Positions 8,389 to 16,599 of a DNA stretch of 64,000 nt are shown here, piece by piece. Made by a program: the position numbers and the translations under genes. Source of the DNA: Rhodococcus sp. B50 (GTDB lineage: Bacteria > Actinomycetota > Actinomycetes > Mycobacteriales > Mycobacteriaceae); NCBI RefSeq assembly GCF_013602415.1, contig NZ_WPAG02000002.1, positions 2,235,480 to 2,299,479 of the forward strand. The letters run 5' to 3'. The notes beneath the pieces were generated by a model. It saw only the letters and a program-made list of their open reading frames with translations. It did not search any database and was not told the DNA's origin. How positions within the stretch are numbered: the first letter of the stretch is position 1; each line of letters starts with the position of its first letter.

Positions 8389-11184
8389 TCACTGCGCGAG
8401 CTGACGCAGCACGTACTTCAAGATTCCGCCGTGTCGGAAGTACTCGGCCTCGGCGGGGGTGTCGATGCGCACCGTCGCGTCGAACTCCGTGTCCCCCGCC
8501 TTCACGTGCACGGTCTCGGGAATCTCGTTGCCGCCCTCCAGACCGGTGATGGTGAACTCCTCCTCCCCCGTCAGGCCGAGACTCTGCGCCGATTCGCCCT
8601 CCGGGAACTGCAGCGGCAGCACGCCCATGCCGATGAGATTGGAGCGGTGGATACGCTCGTACGACTGCGCGATCACCGCGCGCACACCCAGCAGCAGCGT
8701 GCCCTTCGCCGCCCAGTCACGCGACGAACCCGACCCGTACTCCGCGCCCGCGAGCACGACCAGCGGAGTGCCGTCCTCCGCGTACTTCTGCGCGGCGTCG
8801 TAGATGCTCATCTGCTCGCCGGTCGGCAGATACCGGGTGACACCACCCTCGACGTCCGGCACGAGCTGGTTGCGCAGCCGGATGTTGGCGAAGGTGCCGC
8901 GGATCATCACCTCGTGGTTGCCCCGTCGCGAACCGTAGGAGTTGAAGTCGGCCTGGTCGACGCCGTGCTCCTGCAGGTAGCGACCGGCGGGGCTGTCCCG
9001 TCGGATCGACCCGGCCGGCGAGATGTGGTCGGTGGTCACCGAATCGCCGAGCAGCGCGAGCACCCGCGCGCCCTCGATGTCGTGCAGCGGGTCGGGCTCC
9101 GACGACATGCCCTCGAAATACGGAGGTCGCCGCACGTACGTCGACTCGTCCTTCCACTCGAACACCTCACTGTCGGGCACGTCGAGATTCCGCCACGTCT
9201 CGTCGCCCGTGTAGACGTCCTGGTAGCCGGTCTCGAACATCTCCGCACGCACCGCGTCGTCGATGACCTCCTGGATCTCCTGCGTGGTGGGCCAGATGTC
9301 GCGCAGGTAGACCTCGTTGCCCTCGGTGTCGGTGCCGAGCGGGTCGTTGAAGAGGTCGACGAGCATCGAGCCGGCCAGCGCATACGCGATCACCAACGGC
9401 GGCGACGCGAGGAAATTCATCTTCGTCTGCGGATGGATGCGTCCCTCGAAGTTGCGGTTGCCCGACAGCACGGCCGAGACGTTGACGTCGTGCTCGTCGA
9501 TCGCGGCGGCAATCTCGTCGGGAAGCGGGCCGGAATTGCCGATGCAGGTCGTGCAGCCGTAGCCGACGAGATTGAAGCCGAGCTTGTCGAGATACGGTGT
9601 CAGACCCGAACGTTCGTAGTAGTCGGTGACGATCCGCGACCCCGGAGCCAGCGTGGTCTTCACCCACGGCTTGCTCCGCAGCCCCTTCTCGACGGCCTTC
9701 TTCGCGAGCAGCGCCGCGCCGATCATCACCGACGGGTTCGACGTGTTCGTGCACGACGTGATCGCCGCGATCACCACGTGGCCGTTGTCGAGTTCGAACT
9801 CGTCGCCGTCGCCGATCCGCACCGGGACCTTCTTCGACGGCGGCGCCGAGGTATCGGCATCGTCGGGTACGGGCTCGCGCGGCTCGTCGCGGGAGTCCTC
9901 GCTGCGCACCGACACCGGGTCGCTGGCGGGGAACGATTCGAGCACGCCCTCGTCGACACCCGAATCCTGGACGCGGGAGACGACGTCGGGCACCTCCTCA
10001 CCGTTGAGCAGCGAGGTCACCGCCTTGGGTGTGAGCGCGACGGGAATGCGGTCCTGCGGTCGCTTCGGGCCGGCGACGGACGGGCGGACCTTCGCCAGAT
10101 CGAGTTCGACGACCTCGCTGTACTCGGGCTCGCGATCCGGGTCGTGCCACAGACCCTGTTCCTTCGCATACGCCTCGACGAGACGGATCTGCCGGTCGTC
10201 GCGGCCGGTGAGGCGCAGGTAGTCGAGGGTGACGTCGTCGATCGGGAAGATCGAGATCGTCGAGCCGTACTCGGGGCTCATGTTGCCGATGGTCGCGCGG
10301 TTGGCGAGCGGCACGTTGGCCACGCCGGGACCGAAGAACTCGACGAACTTACCGACCACGCCTGTCTTGCGGAGCATCTCGGCGACGGTGAGCACGAGGT
10401 CGGTCGCCGTCGTGCCTTCCGTCAGCTCGCCGGTGAGCTTGAAGCCGACGACCTGCGGGATCAACATCGACGCGGGCTGGCCCAGCATCGCCGCTTCGGC
10501 TTCGATACCACCTACACCCCAGCCGACCACGCCGAGGCCGTTGACCATGGGGGTGTGCGAGTCGGTGCCGACGAGCGAATCGGGATAGGCGACGAGCCCG
10601 CCGTCCCCGTCCTCCCGCGTGAAGACCACGCGGGCCAGGTACTCGAGGTTCACCTGATGGCAGATGCCGGTGCCGGGCGGAACCACCTTGAAATCGTCGA
10701 AGGCACCCTGCGCCCAGCGCAGCAGCTCGTAGCGTTCACGATTGCGCTGGAACTCGAGATCGGTGTTGACCCGGAAGGCGTCCTCGGTGCCGAAGACATC
10801 GGCGATCACCGAATGGTCGATGACGAGTTCGGTAGGAATCAGAGGGTTGATGCGCTTCGGGTCGCCGCCCTGCTGCGTCATGGCGTCGCGCATCGCGACG
10901 AGGTCCACGACGCACGGCACGCCGGTGAAGTCCTGCATGAGGACGCGCGCCGGGGAGAACTGGATCTCCGGGTTGTGCGTCGACTTCGGATCCCATCCCG
11001 CGACCGCTTCGATCTGCTCCCGGGTGACGAGACGCCCGTCCTCGGTGCGCAGCAGATTCTCCAGCAGGACCTTGAGGCTGTACGGCAGTCGCTCCGAGCC
11101 CGGGACCTTGTCGATGCGATAGATCCGATAGTCGGTGTCGTCGACCTTCAGGGTGTCGCGTGCGCCGAAACTGTCGTCACTCAT
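8389..11184 (-). CDS. acnA: Aconitate hydratase AcnA
   Basis: A 931-residue aconitase of the AcnA/IRP type, converting citrate to isocitrate in the TCA cycle. The 4Fe-4S ligands are in [12 protein letters not shown] and [14 protein letters not shown]. The early [11 protein letters not shown] and the late [14 protein letters not shown] segments are diagnostic, and the swivel domain follows. An acidic, Ser/Pro-rich insert of about 40 residues precedes VPVRIGDG, as is common in actinobacterial AcnA. In many relatives a TetR gene (acnR) follows; here the downstream neighbour is instead the convergent LysR gene. The upstream region carries a copy of the dispersed palindrome. Confidence 0.97.
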   Translation of the reverse strand: MSDDSFGARDTLKVDDTDYRIYRIDKVPGSERLPYSLKVLLENLLRTEDGRLVTREQIEAVAGWDPKSTHNPEIQFSPARVLMQDFTGVPCVVDLVAMRDAMTQQGGDPKRINPLIPTELVIDHSVIADVFGTEDAFRVNTDLEFQRNRERYELLRWAQGAFDDFKVVPPGTGICHQVNLEYLARVVFTREDGDGGLVAYPDSLVGTDSHTPMVNGLGVVGWGVGGIEAEAAMLGQPASMLIPQVVGFKLTGELTEGTTATDLVLTVAEMLRKTGVVGKFVEFFGPGVANVPLANRATIGNMSPEYGSTISIFPIDDVTLDYLRLTGRDDRQIRLVEAYAKEQGLWHDPDREPEYSEVVELDLAKVRPSVAGPKRPQDRIPVALTPKAVTSLLNGEEVPDVVSRVQDSGVDEGVLESFPASDPVSVRSEDSRDEPREPVPDDADTSAPPSKKVPVRIGDGDEFELDNGHVVIAAITSCTNTSNPSVMIGAALLAKKAVEKGLRSKPWVKTTLAPGSRIVTDYYERSGLTPYLDKLGFNLVGYGCTTCIGNSGPLPDEIAAAIDEHDVNVSAVLSGNRNFEGRIHPQTKMNFLASPPLVIAYALAGSMLVDLFNDPLGTDTEGNEVYLRDIWPTTQEIQEVIDDAVRAEMFETGYQDVYTGDETWRNLDVPDSEVFEWKDESTYVRRPPYFEGMSSEPDPLHDIEGARVLALLGDSVTTDHISPAGSIRRDSPAGRYLQEHGVDQADFNSYGSRRGNHEVMIRGTFANIRLRNQLVPDVEGGVTRYLPTGEQMSIYDAAQKYAEDGTPLVVLAGAEYGSGSSRDWAAKGTLLLGVRAVIAQSYERIHRSNLIGMGVLPLQFPEGESAQSLGLTGEEEFTITGLEGGNEIPETVHVKAGDTEFDATVRIDTPAEAEYFRHGGILKYVLRQLAQ

Positions 11185-11739
11185 GAACGTGCCTCCCGAC
11201 TGCGATGTTTCCGGTGGTTACCCAGGTGGGTAGCCCATTCCGCCGCGCGGCAATCACGGGGCGGGCTCAGATGGTCGTTCGGACCGGGCGACTCGCTGAT
11301 GCTGCGGTCGAGTTCCGGCGCAGGACGGGAGCAGGACTGACTCAACGCTACGGCGCCAGCAGCGGCGCGCGAAATGGTCATCAGTGCGCGTTGTTGCGCG
11401 CTCCGATGACCATTTCGCGCTCTCGGTCCGGGGTGCTGTGTGTAACGCAGGTGGCGGCAGGCACGACACCCATACGGTCATTCCATACAGAACGGACATC
11501 GCATTGAACCTGCCCGCCGACTCGCGGCCGCGTCATCCTCGGCCTGCCCGGAGTCGACGAGGACGGATTTCACTGCGCAGGCCCCTGTGTCGGAATGCGC
11601 GATCTGGTGGAGGCGTCGACGACCCGCGGCCATAAGCCGCCGGGTCCCACACTCTCCCGCCCCGTCCTCATACGGACTGCAGCCCACATCCAGGGCGGGG
11701 TGCGCTCGACCGACAGCATTCACACAAGGATTGGATTCA
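11185..11739. other. Gene-free stretch between acnA and secreted protein
   Basis: This 555-base divergent intergenic stretch shows no convincing gene on either strand. It holds palindrome copy A (11367-11420) and presumably the acnA promoter and that of the following small gene. No riboswitch motif was recognised. Confidence 0.5.
11367..11420. repeat. Dispersed palindrome, copy A
   Basis: The best-preserved copy. The arms GCGCGAAATGGTCATC and GATGACCATTTCGCGC are perfectly complementary over 16 bp, around a 22-base loop that holds a second small GCGCG/CGCGC hairpin. It is the only copy lying in a divergent promoter region rather than at a gene 3' end. Confidence 0.85.
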
Positions 11740-12171
11740 ATGAAGAAGTTCATCGGAACGCTCGCTGCTGCGGCAACTCTCGCTACGGGCACCGCCGTGC
11801 TCACTGCCCCTGCAGCACAGGCAGCGACGGTTTCCGGCAGCGCGGTGAAGTACGTGTTCTGCAGCTCCAACCAGCACAACAACCAGATCTCGTACGACGA
11901 CCGGTACGGCGAGGTCAGCAAGATCGTCAGCCTGCCCGCCAAGGCGCAGGACGGCAATTACTGCGGCGTCATCGAGGTCGGCATCGAGTCCGATTCGTAT
12001 GTGTCTGCTCTGATCAAGAACGAGCGTGCGCACTACGTCTACGCCGCCGTCTACTCGGTCTCCTACCCGCTGTTCTCGGGTAGCACCGGTGCGCCGCCGA
12101 ACTACACCCTGGTTGCACGGGACGAAAGCCATAGCAGCTACGGCGGATACAACTACGCCTTTGCGTACTGA
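11740..12171 (+). CDS. Small secreted protein, unknown function
   Basis: 143 residues. It starts with a clear Sec signal peptide (MKKFIGTLAAAATLATGTAV) and a likely signal-peptidase I site after APAAQA. The mature part of about 110 residues is polar, Tyr- and Ser-rich, with two cysteines (YVFCSS and NYCGV) that may form a disulfide, and ends in GGYNYAFAY. An AAGGA ribosome-binding site lies about 9 bases before the ATG. I do not recognise the family. It is monocistronic and closed by a strong hairpin. Confidence 0.8.
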   Translation: MKKFIGTLAAAATLATGTAVLTAPAAQAATVSGSAVKYVFCSSNQHNNQISYDDRYGEVSKIVSLPAKAQDGNYCGVIEVGIESDSYVSALIKNERAHYVYAAVYSVSYPLFSGSTGAPPNYTLVARDESHSSYGGYNYAFAY

Positions 12172-12219
12172 CCGTCAGCATTGACCCTCGCGAACCGATA
12201 GTCGGGTCGAGGAGGTAAC

Positions 12220-12256
12220 CGAACGCTCTCGGCTTCCTGGAAGCCGAGAGCGTTCG
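12220..12256 (+). terminator. Strong hairpin after the secreted-protein gene
   Basis: A perfect 17-bp stem (CGAACGCTCTCGGCTTC and its complement) with a 3-base loop, about 50 bases after the stop codon. No long U-tract follows. Confidence 0.85.
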
Positions 12257-12332
12257 TGTACGACGAATCAGCCCTCATCACCCCTCGCCTGCTTTGTGTT
12301 AGCGTCTGCCCGACAATCGATCGGGGGGTCGC

Positions 12333-12920
12333 ATGGGTAAGTGGGGAATCATCGCGCTCGCAGCAGTGGCGGCAGTGATGACGGCGTGCAGTCCGAGCGC
12401 CGCGGATGACCTCACAAACGACGAGGCAACCACGTCGACGACCCGCACCCCCCGCATCACCGACGACTCCGGCCGTCCGCCCGTCACCTTCGACCCCTGC
12501 TACGACATACCCGACGACGTCATGAACGCGGCCGGGTACGACGCGGCGAAGAAGGAAGTCGCGGACATGCCGATGGGGACGTACACGTTCCTCGGATGCA
12601 CGTATCGGAAGGATGATCTCGTCCCCGGTGTCAGGCGAGGATATGGGTTGAATATCTTGTCGGGGAACGTCAGCCTCGACGAAGAGTTGAAGAAGAACGG
12701 GCATGTAGCAACTCACACGAGCATCAACGGCCGACCTGCGCTCCGGCAATTGGATCCCGACACCAAGGATTCATGTAAGTACACACTCCAGACCGAATTT
12801 GGAGTCATATTCCTTATCCGGCTCTACTACAAGGATCGCCCTGGCCCTGTCCCGCAGGAGGAATGGTGCGTAGGGATGGAGGAGTTCGTCGCCTCGATCG
12901 AACCATACGTTCGCAACTGA
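12333..12920 (+). CDS. DUF3558-type lipoprotein, tandem copy 1
   Basis: 195 residues with a lipoprotein signal peptide ending in the lipobox MTAC (Cys19), so it is predicted to be anchored on the outer face of the membrane. A Thr/Ser-rich spacer is followed by FDPCYDIPDD, a second cysteine in FLGCTY and later Cys pairs (DSCKY, EEWC), the pattern of DUF3558 proteins of mycolate actinobacteria. The function is unknown. It is followed 14 bases later by a small helical protein. Its first 80 residues are nearly identical to tandem copy 2, while the C-terminal half is only about half identical by eye. Confidence 0.85.
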   Translation: MGKWGIIALAAVAAVMTACSPSAADDLTNDEATTSTTRTPRITDDSGRPPVTFDPCYDIPDDVMNAAGYDAAKKEVADMPMGTYTFLGCTYRKDDLVPGVRRGYGLNILSGNVSLDEELKKNGHVATHTSINGRPALRQLDPDTKDSCKYTLQTEFGVIFLIRLYYKDRPGPVPQEEWCVGMEEFVASIEPYVRN

Positions 12921-12934
12921 TCAGAAGGGAAGCC

Positions 12935-13306
12935 ATGTCGGACTTCAGCAGGCTCGAACCTTATGTCATCAATGAAATTCTGAGGATCTGCGACACCATG
13001 CTTGCCGAGTTCGAAAACTCGCGGTTGACAACCACAAGACTGACCGAAGCACGCGGCTTCGGCGACTTCGACTCCGCTCAGCAACTCGCCGCTGGCTACC
13101 GTCGCAAAGCCGCAGGAACGCCCGAGTCAGCCAGAGAGCGCGTCGAACAATTCATCGACGCCCTCACCCAACTCCGCGACGCCTTCGCCACCGGCGGAGA
13201 AGCCTTCCTCGACACCGAATCCGACTGGGCACGTCAACTCGCCTCCACCGACCCGACAACGGAGCGGGAAACCGTCATCAGAGCGCGCAATAACGCGCAC
13301 CGATGA
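12935..13306 (+). CDS. Small helical partner protein, tandem copy 1
   Basis: 123 residues, predicted almost all alpha-helical, without a signal peptide or membrane segment. Landmarks are LEPYVINEILRICD at the N-terminus and QLRDAFATGGEAFLDTESDW near the C-terminus. It starts after an AAGGGAAG ribosome-binding site, 14 bases behind the lipoprotein gene, so the two are probably co-transcribed. The helical length and pairing recall small ESX/WXG-like proteins, but no WXG motif is present, and I do not assign a family. The last 14 residues (from RETV) and the TGA stop are encoded by palindrome copy B. Confidence 0.75.
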   Translation: MSDFSRLEPYVINEILRICDTMLAEFENSRLTTTRLTEARGFGDFDSAQQLAAGYRRKAAGTPESARERVEQFIDALTQLRDAFATGGEAFLDTESDWARQLASTDPTTERETVIRARNNAHR

Positions 13307-13317
13307 CCGCTTCGCGC
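13264..13317. repeat. Dispersed palindrome, copy B
   Basis: The left arm GCGGGAAACCGTCATC and right arm GATGACCGCTTCGCGC flank a loop with GAGCGCGC and ACGCGC. Complementarity is imperfect (about 13 of 16). The TGA of the helical protein gene lies in the right arm. Confidence 0.75.
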
Positions 13318-13460
13318 GTCTGAGCGTTTGGGTTGGCGTCCGGCGGACCATCGGCGGGGCCGAATGAACAAGGGGAACAAGGGATGTGACCTCCATCCGC
13401 TCGCCGGTTCGCCATCCGCTGCGGCTGCGGCGCGTGCACATAGCAATTTCGCGAGCGGAT

Positions 13461-13515
13461 GCGGGAAGCGGTCGTAGGGAGCGCACAACAACGCGTTCTT
13501 GTGACCACTTCGCGC
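13461..13515. repeat. Diverged palindrome-like copy C
   Basis: GCGGGAAGCGGTCGTA, then a GCGCAC/AACGCG loop, then GTGACCACTTCGCGC. The layout matches the other copies with more mismatches. It lies between the two tandem units. Confidence 0.5.
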
Positions 13516-13576
13516 GACGGAGCGCCCGGCCGGACCGCTGTGCTAGCGTCTGCCGACAAATCGAACCGGGGGTCGC

Positions 13577-14164
13577 ATGGGTAAGTGGGGAATCGTCGCG
13601 CTCGCAGCACTCGCGGTAGTGGCGCCGGCGTGCAGTCCGGGTTCGGCAGAGCCGACCACGAGCGACGCAGCGTCCCCTCCGACTACCCGCACCCCACGCA
13701 TCACCGACGACTCGGGCAGACCACCGGTCACCTTCGATCCCTGCTACGACATCCCCGACGACGTCATGAACGCGGCCGGGTACGACGCGGCGAAGAAGAA
13801 GTTCGCGGACATACCGATGGGGACGTACACCTACTTGGGGTGCCGATACAAAGGCACTATCAAGATCCCGGGAGTGCTGGCTCGCTACGACCTCACTTTG
13901 TTGTCGGGAAACGTTTCTCTCGACGAGCAGCTTGCGGAGAATCCGGCCGGAGCGACGCCGACGACCGTCAATGGTCGTCCTGCTGCGGTGAGGGTCGATC
14001 CCGATCGAACCCTCACGTGCAGCTACCTGTTGCAGACGAACTTCGGGGCCGTCATCTTGAACAGGCTTTACCACCCGGATTACCCCGGGGGCCCGCCGAT
14101 CAAAGAGTGGTGCACCGACTTCGAGGAATTGGTGTCTTCGATCGAGCCATACGTCACTGATTGA
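13577..14164 (+). CDS. DUF3558-type lipoprotein, tandem copy 2
   Basis: 195 residues, the same length as copy 1, with lipobox APAC (Cys19). The stretch from RTPRITDDSGRPPVTFDPCY through MGTYT is almost invariant between copies, while the C-terminal half differs at about every second residue. The four later cysteine positions are kept (LGCRY, LTCSY, KEWC), which indicates that both copies fold alike and are functional. It is followed 24 bases later by helical partner copy 2. Function is unknown; predicted extracytoplasmic lipoprotein. Confidence 0.85.
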   Translation: MGKWGIVALAALAVVAPACSPGSAEPTTSDAASPPTTRTPRITDDSGRPPVTFDPCYDIPDDVMNAAGYDAAKKKFADIPMGTYTYLGCRYKGTIKIPGVLARYDLTLLSGNVSLDEQLAENPAGATPTTVNGRPAAVRVDPDRTLTCSYLLQTNFGAVILNRLYHPDYPGGPPIKEWCTDFEELVSSIEPYVTD

Positions 14165-14188
14165 ACTGTCGAATCGTCAGGAGACATC

Positions 14189-14551
14189 ATGTCGTCGCCA
14201 TTCGTACGGCTGGAACCGGCTGTGGTCGCGGAGATACTTCGAATCTGCGAGGTGATGCTGGACGAACTCCGAGAATCCAAGACGCTCGCCGACGGCCTCT
14301 ACGATGTGCGTGGATTCGGAGATTTCGAGTCCGCCAAACAGCTTGCTGCGGGATTTCGCCGCAAGGGTGCTGGAACGCCACAATCAGCGAGCGAACGCAT
14401 GCAGCAGTTCATCGATGCCCTAACCCAACTCCGCGACGCCTTCGCCACCGGTGGAGAAGCCTTCCTCGACACCGAATCCGACTGGGCCCGCCAACTCGCC
14501 ACCACCGACCCCGACAACGGAGCGGGAAATGGTCATCAGAGCGCGCAATAA
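14189..14551 (+). CDS. Small helical partner protein, tandem copy 2
   Basis: 120 residues, paralogue of the preceding helical protein. The N-terminal 60 residues have diverged (LEPAVVAEILRICEVMLDEL), whereas QFIDALTQLRDAFATGGEAF through DWARQLA is nearly identical. After TDP the two copies part: one extra C in the run GACCCCG, against GACCCG in copy 1, moves this frame so that palindrome copy D is read in another frame, and translation ends at a TAA in its loop (tail GAGNGHQSAQ). An AGGAGA ribosome-binding site precedes the ATG. Confidence 0.75.
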   Translation: MSSPFVRLEPAVVAEILRICEVMLDELRESKTLADGLYDVRGFGDFESAKQLAAGFRRKGAGTPQSASERMQQFIDALTQLRDAFATGGEAFLDTESDWARQLATTDPDNGAGNGHQSAQ

Positions 14552-14575
14552 CGCGCACCGATGACCATTTCGCGC
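14522..14575. repeat. Dispersed palindrome, copy D
   Basis: GCGGGAAATGGTCATC and GATGACCATTTCGCGC are complementary at 15 of 16 positions, with loop AGAGCGCGCAATAACGCGCACC. It lies between convergent genes and overlaps the 3' end of the helical partner gene, so it may also act as a two-way terminator. Confidence 0.8.
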
Positions 14576-14619
14576 TCCGCAGCGTTCGGTTGATCTTCGC
14601 CCGAACTACGGTTCAGAGA

Positions 14620-16422
14620 TCAGTCATCGACATCCACCCCGTACCGGCGTGCGAGGGCCGCGAGGTCGTCGTCGTACCCCTGCCCCACCGCGCGCAGCCG
14701 CCACTTGCCGGCTCGGCGGTAGATCTCGGCGAGCACCATGGTGCGTTCGGTGGTGCCGGCGTCGAGCACGAAGGTCGCGGCGGTGCCGGTCTCACTGTCG
14801 ACCGCGACCGATACCGCGCCGAGTTCGCCGAAGGTGCGGTTGCCGTCGATGGCCGCCGCGATGGCGATGCGTTCGCATTCGGCGGGAAGTTCCGCGAGGT
14901 CGACGCGGATGCAGTGCTCACTCGAACCATCGATGGTCAGTTCGACGACGCCGTCGTCGTAGAGCGGATTGTTGTAGAAGACGAAGTCGTCGTCGGTGTC
15001 GACCTTCTCGTCGGCGCCGAGCAGGAAGGCGACGATGTCGAGGTCGAATTCGTCGCCGACAGCTTCGGCCTTCCAGGCGACGTTCACGGCCCAGCGGTGA
15101 CTGTCGGACGGCAGGTCGATCACTTCACCGCGGGACAGCACCGGCGCGGTGAGCCGTGACTCCACCCGCATATGCGGGGGCACCACTCCGTTCTCCACTG
15201 CGGCATCGACGTCGTCGGGTCGCAGGACGGGCAGCTCACGTGCCGCGACCCGTGTCATCCGCTTGTCGGCCTCTCCCCCGTCGAGGACCAGCACGTCCGT
15301 GACGGCGGCCGTGAAGTTGAGGGCCGGACGGGCACCGAGCTGGGTGAGGCGCGAGCGCATCATGACGGCCTGCAGATGCGTGCCGCCGAGCAACAGCACC
15401 TTGCGTCCGGTCCACAGCTTGGGCTTCCGCCCGGTCGGCGGCCGGACCTGAGGCACCACCGCGACCTGCGGTTCCGGTGGCGGGATGATGTCGACGACGG
15501 TCGCGACCTTCGGTTCGCCCGGCCTCACCCGCGTCAACAGCTCCTCGAGCTGTTGTTCGCTGATCACCGGAATGCCTTCGGCCATCGCCTTGCGGACCTT
15601 GGCGGTCTGCACGGCCGGGTCGTTGCACACCACGACGCTGGTCTGCCTGCTCGCGTTGTTCATCACGTCGAGTCCGGCGTCGGTCAGCCGGTTCGCGAGT
15701 GCGACACGCGGAGTGACGGTGGAGCCGCTGATCACGACCTTCATGCCTTGGACGAGCCCGTCGTCGCCGAGGCGACCCGGGTTCTTCCACTGGCACGCGA
15801 CCCGCGGAACGGATGCGGGATACACCGATTTGCGGCTGCGGCAGTTGACGACGGGCAACGGCAACTGCAGGTTGTCGGCCATGGCCGCGCTGCGCAGGAA
15901 GATCTCGGACAGGACGCGCGCGTCGTCGTACGCGTCGTGCTCTTGGAGTTGCTGGACCTGCCAGTGCTGTGCGAGGGTCGCCAATCGGAAGTCGGGGACG
16001 TCGAGTTCGAGCCGGCGCGACAACGCGAGCGTGCACAGACGGTGCTCCGCCGGCAGCGAGGTGCCGGCCCGACGGAACTCGGCGTCGAGGAATCCGTAGT
16101 CGAACGACGCGTTGTGGGCGACGATCGTGGCGCCGTCGAGAATCCCGGCGAGTTCACCGGCGATGTCCTCGAAGCGCGGCGACCCGGCGAGGCGCTCCCG
16201 CGTGAGGTTGTGGACGTGCACCGGCCCCGGGTTGCAGCCGGGGCCGACGAGGGTCGAGAACTCCTGCTCGACAGAGCCGTCCTCGCGCAACACGAGGGCA
16301 GCCACGCTCAGGACCCGATGGGCGTTGGACCGCACACCCGAGGTCTCGACGTCGACCACCACCCATCGATGGTCGCGGGGCAACGTCACGACTCCCTCCG
16401 CGGGTGCGTGCACTTCGATCAC
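14620..16422 (-). CDS. DEDDh exonuclease - BRCT - BRCT - TerD fusion protein
   Basis: About 600 residues. An N-terminal DnaQ/epsilon-like 3'-5' exonuclease (WVVVDVETSG, then VAHNASFDYGFLD, then EHDAYDDARVL) spans about residues 18-175. Two BRCT-like repeats (VVISGSTVTPRVALANRL; VLLLGGTHLQAVMMRSRL) follow at about 225-300 and 330-405. A TerD domain (calcium-binding, tellurium/stress family) ends the protein, with YNNPLYDDGVVELTIDG and AEIYRRAGKWRLRAVGQGY. The GTG at 16422 is chosen because GGAGG lies five bases upstream; an ATG 51 bases earlier is the alternative. The role is probably in DNA-damage or stress response; no other ter genes are nearby. Confidence 0.85.
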   Translation of the reverse strand: MIEVHAPAEGVVTLPRDHRWVVVDVETSGVRSNAHRVLSVAALVLREDGSVEQEFSTLVGPGCNPGPVHVHNLTRERLAGSPRFEDIAGELAGILDGATIVAHNASFDYGFLDAEFRRAGTSLPAEHRLCTLALSRRLELDVPDFRLATLAQHWQVQQLQEHDAYDDARVLSEIFLRSAAMADNLQLPLPVVNCRSRKSVYPASVPRVACQWKNPGRLGDDGLVQGMKVVISGSTVTPRVALANRLTDAGLDVMNNASRQTSVVVCNDPAVQTAKVRKAMAEGIPVISEQQLEELLTRVRPGEPKVATVVDIIPPPEPQVAVVPQVRPPTGRKPKLWTGRKVLLLGGTHLQAVMMRSRLTQLGARPALNFTAAVTDVLVLDGGEADKRMTRVAARELPVLRPDDVDAAVENGVVPPHMRVESRLTAPVLSRGEVIDLPSDSHRWAVNVAWKAEAVGDEFDLDIVAFLLGADEKVDTDDDFVFYNNPLYDDGVVELTIDGSSEHCIRVDLAELPAECERIAIAAAIDGNRTFGELGAVSVAVDSETGTAATFVLDAGTTERTMVLAEIYRRAGKWRLRAVGQGYDDDLAALARRYGVDVDD

Positions 16423-16599
16423 GTACTCCTCCGATCGCTTCGTCCCCCGACGAGAACCACCACAATCGGACATTCTTAACCCGTCTACCGACAGGATCGA
16501 AACCGCCCTCCCGCTGTAACACGACGTCCGGTTCCACCGATATCGTCCGTCTCTCCTACGGGTTATGGTGCAGCGGACCGACCCGGCCGAAGGAGCAGC

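Larger units (their letters stand above)
12333..14575 (+). repeat. Tandem duplication: lipoprotein plus helical partner plus palindrome
   Basis: Two units, about 12290-13317 and 13535-14575, have the same order: promoter segment (TAGCGTCTGCC), DUF3558 lipoprotein, partner protein, dispersed palindrome. Identity is highest at the two outer ends and lowest in the middle, so this is not a simple recent duplication. Confidence 0.85.

Noticed and set aside
8386..11340. A 984-codon open frame opposite acnA
   Set aside because: Antisense shadow of aconitase; Arg/His/Asp-rich with no motif.
12333..14551. WXG100/ESX toxin-immunity pairs
   Set aside because: The helical partners lack WXG and no toxin domain or ESX gene is nearby, so only an unassigned lipoprotein-partner pair is claimed.
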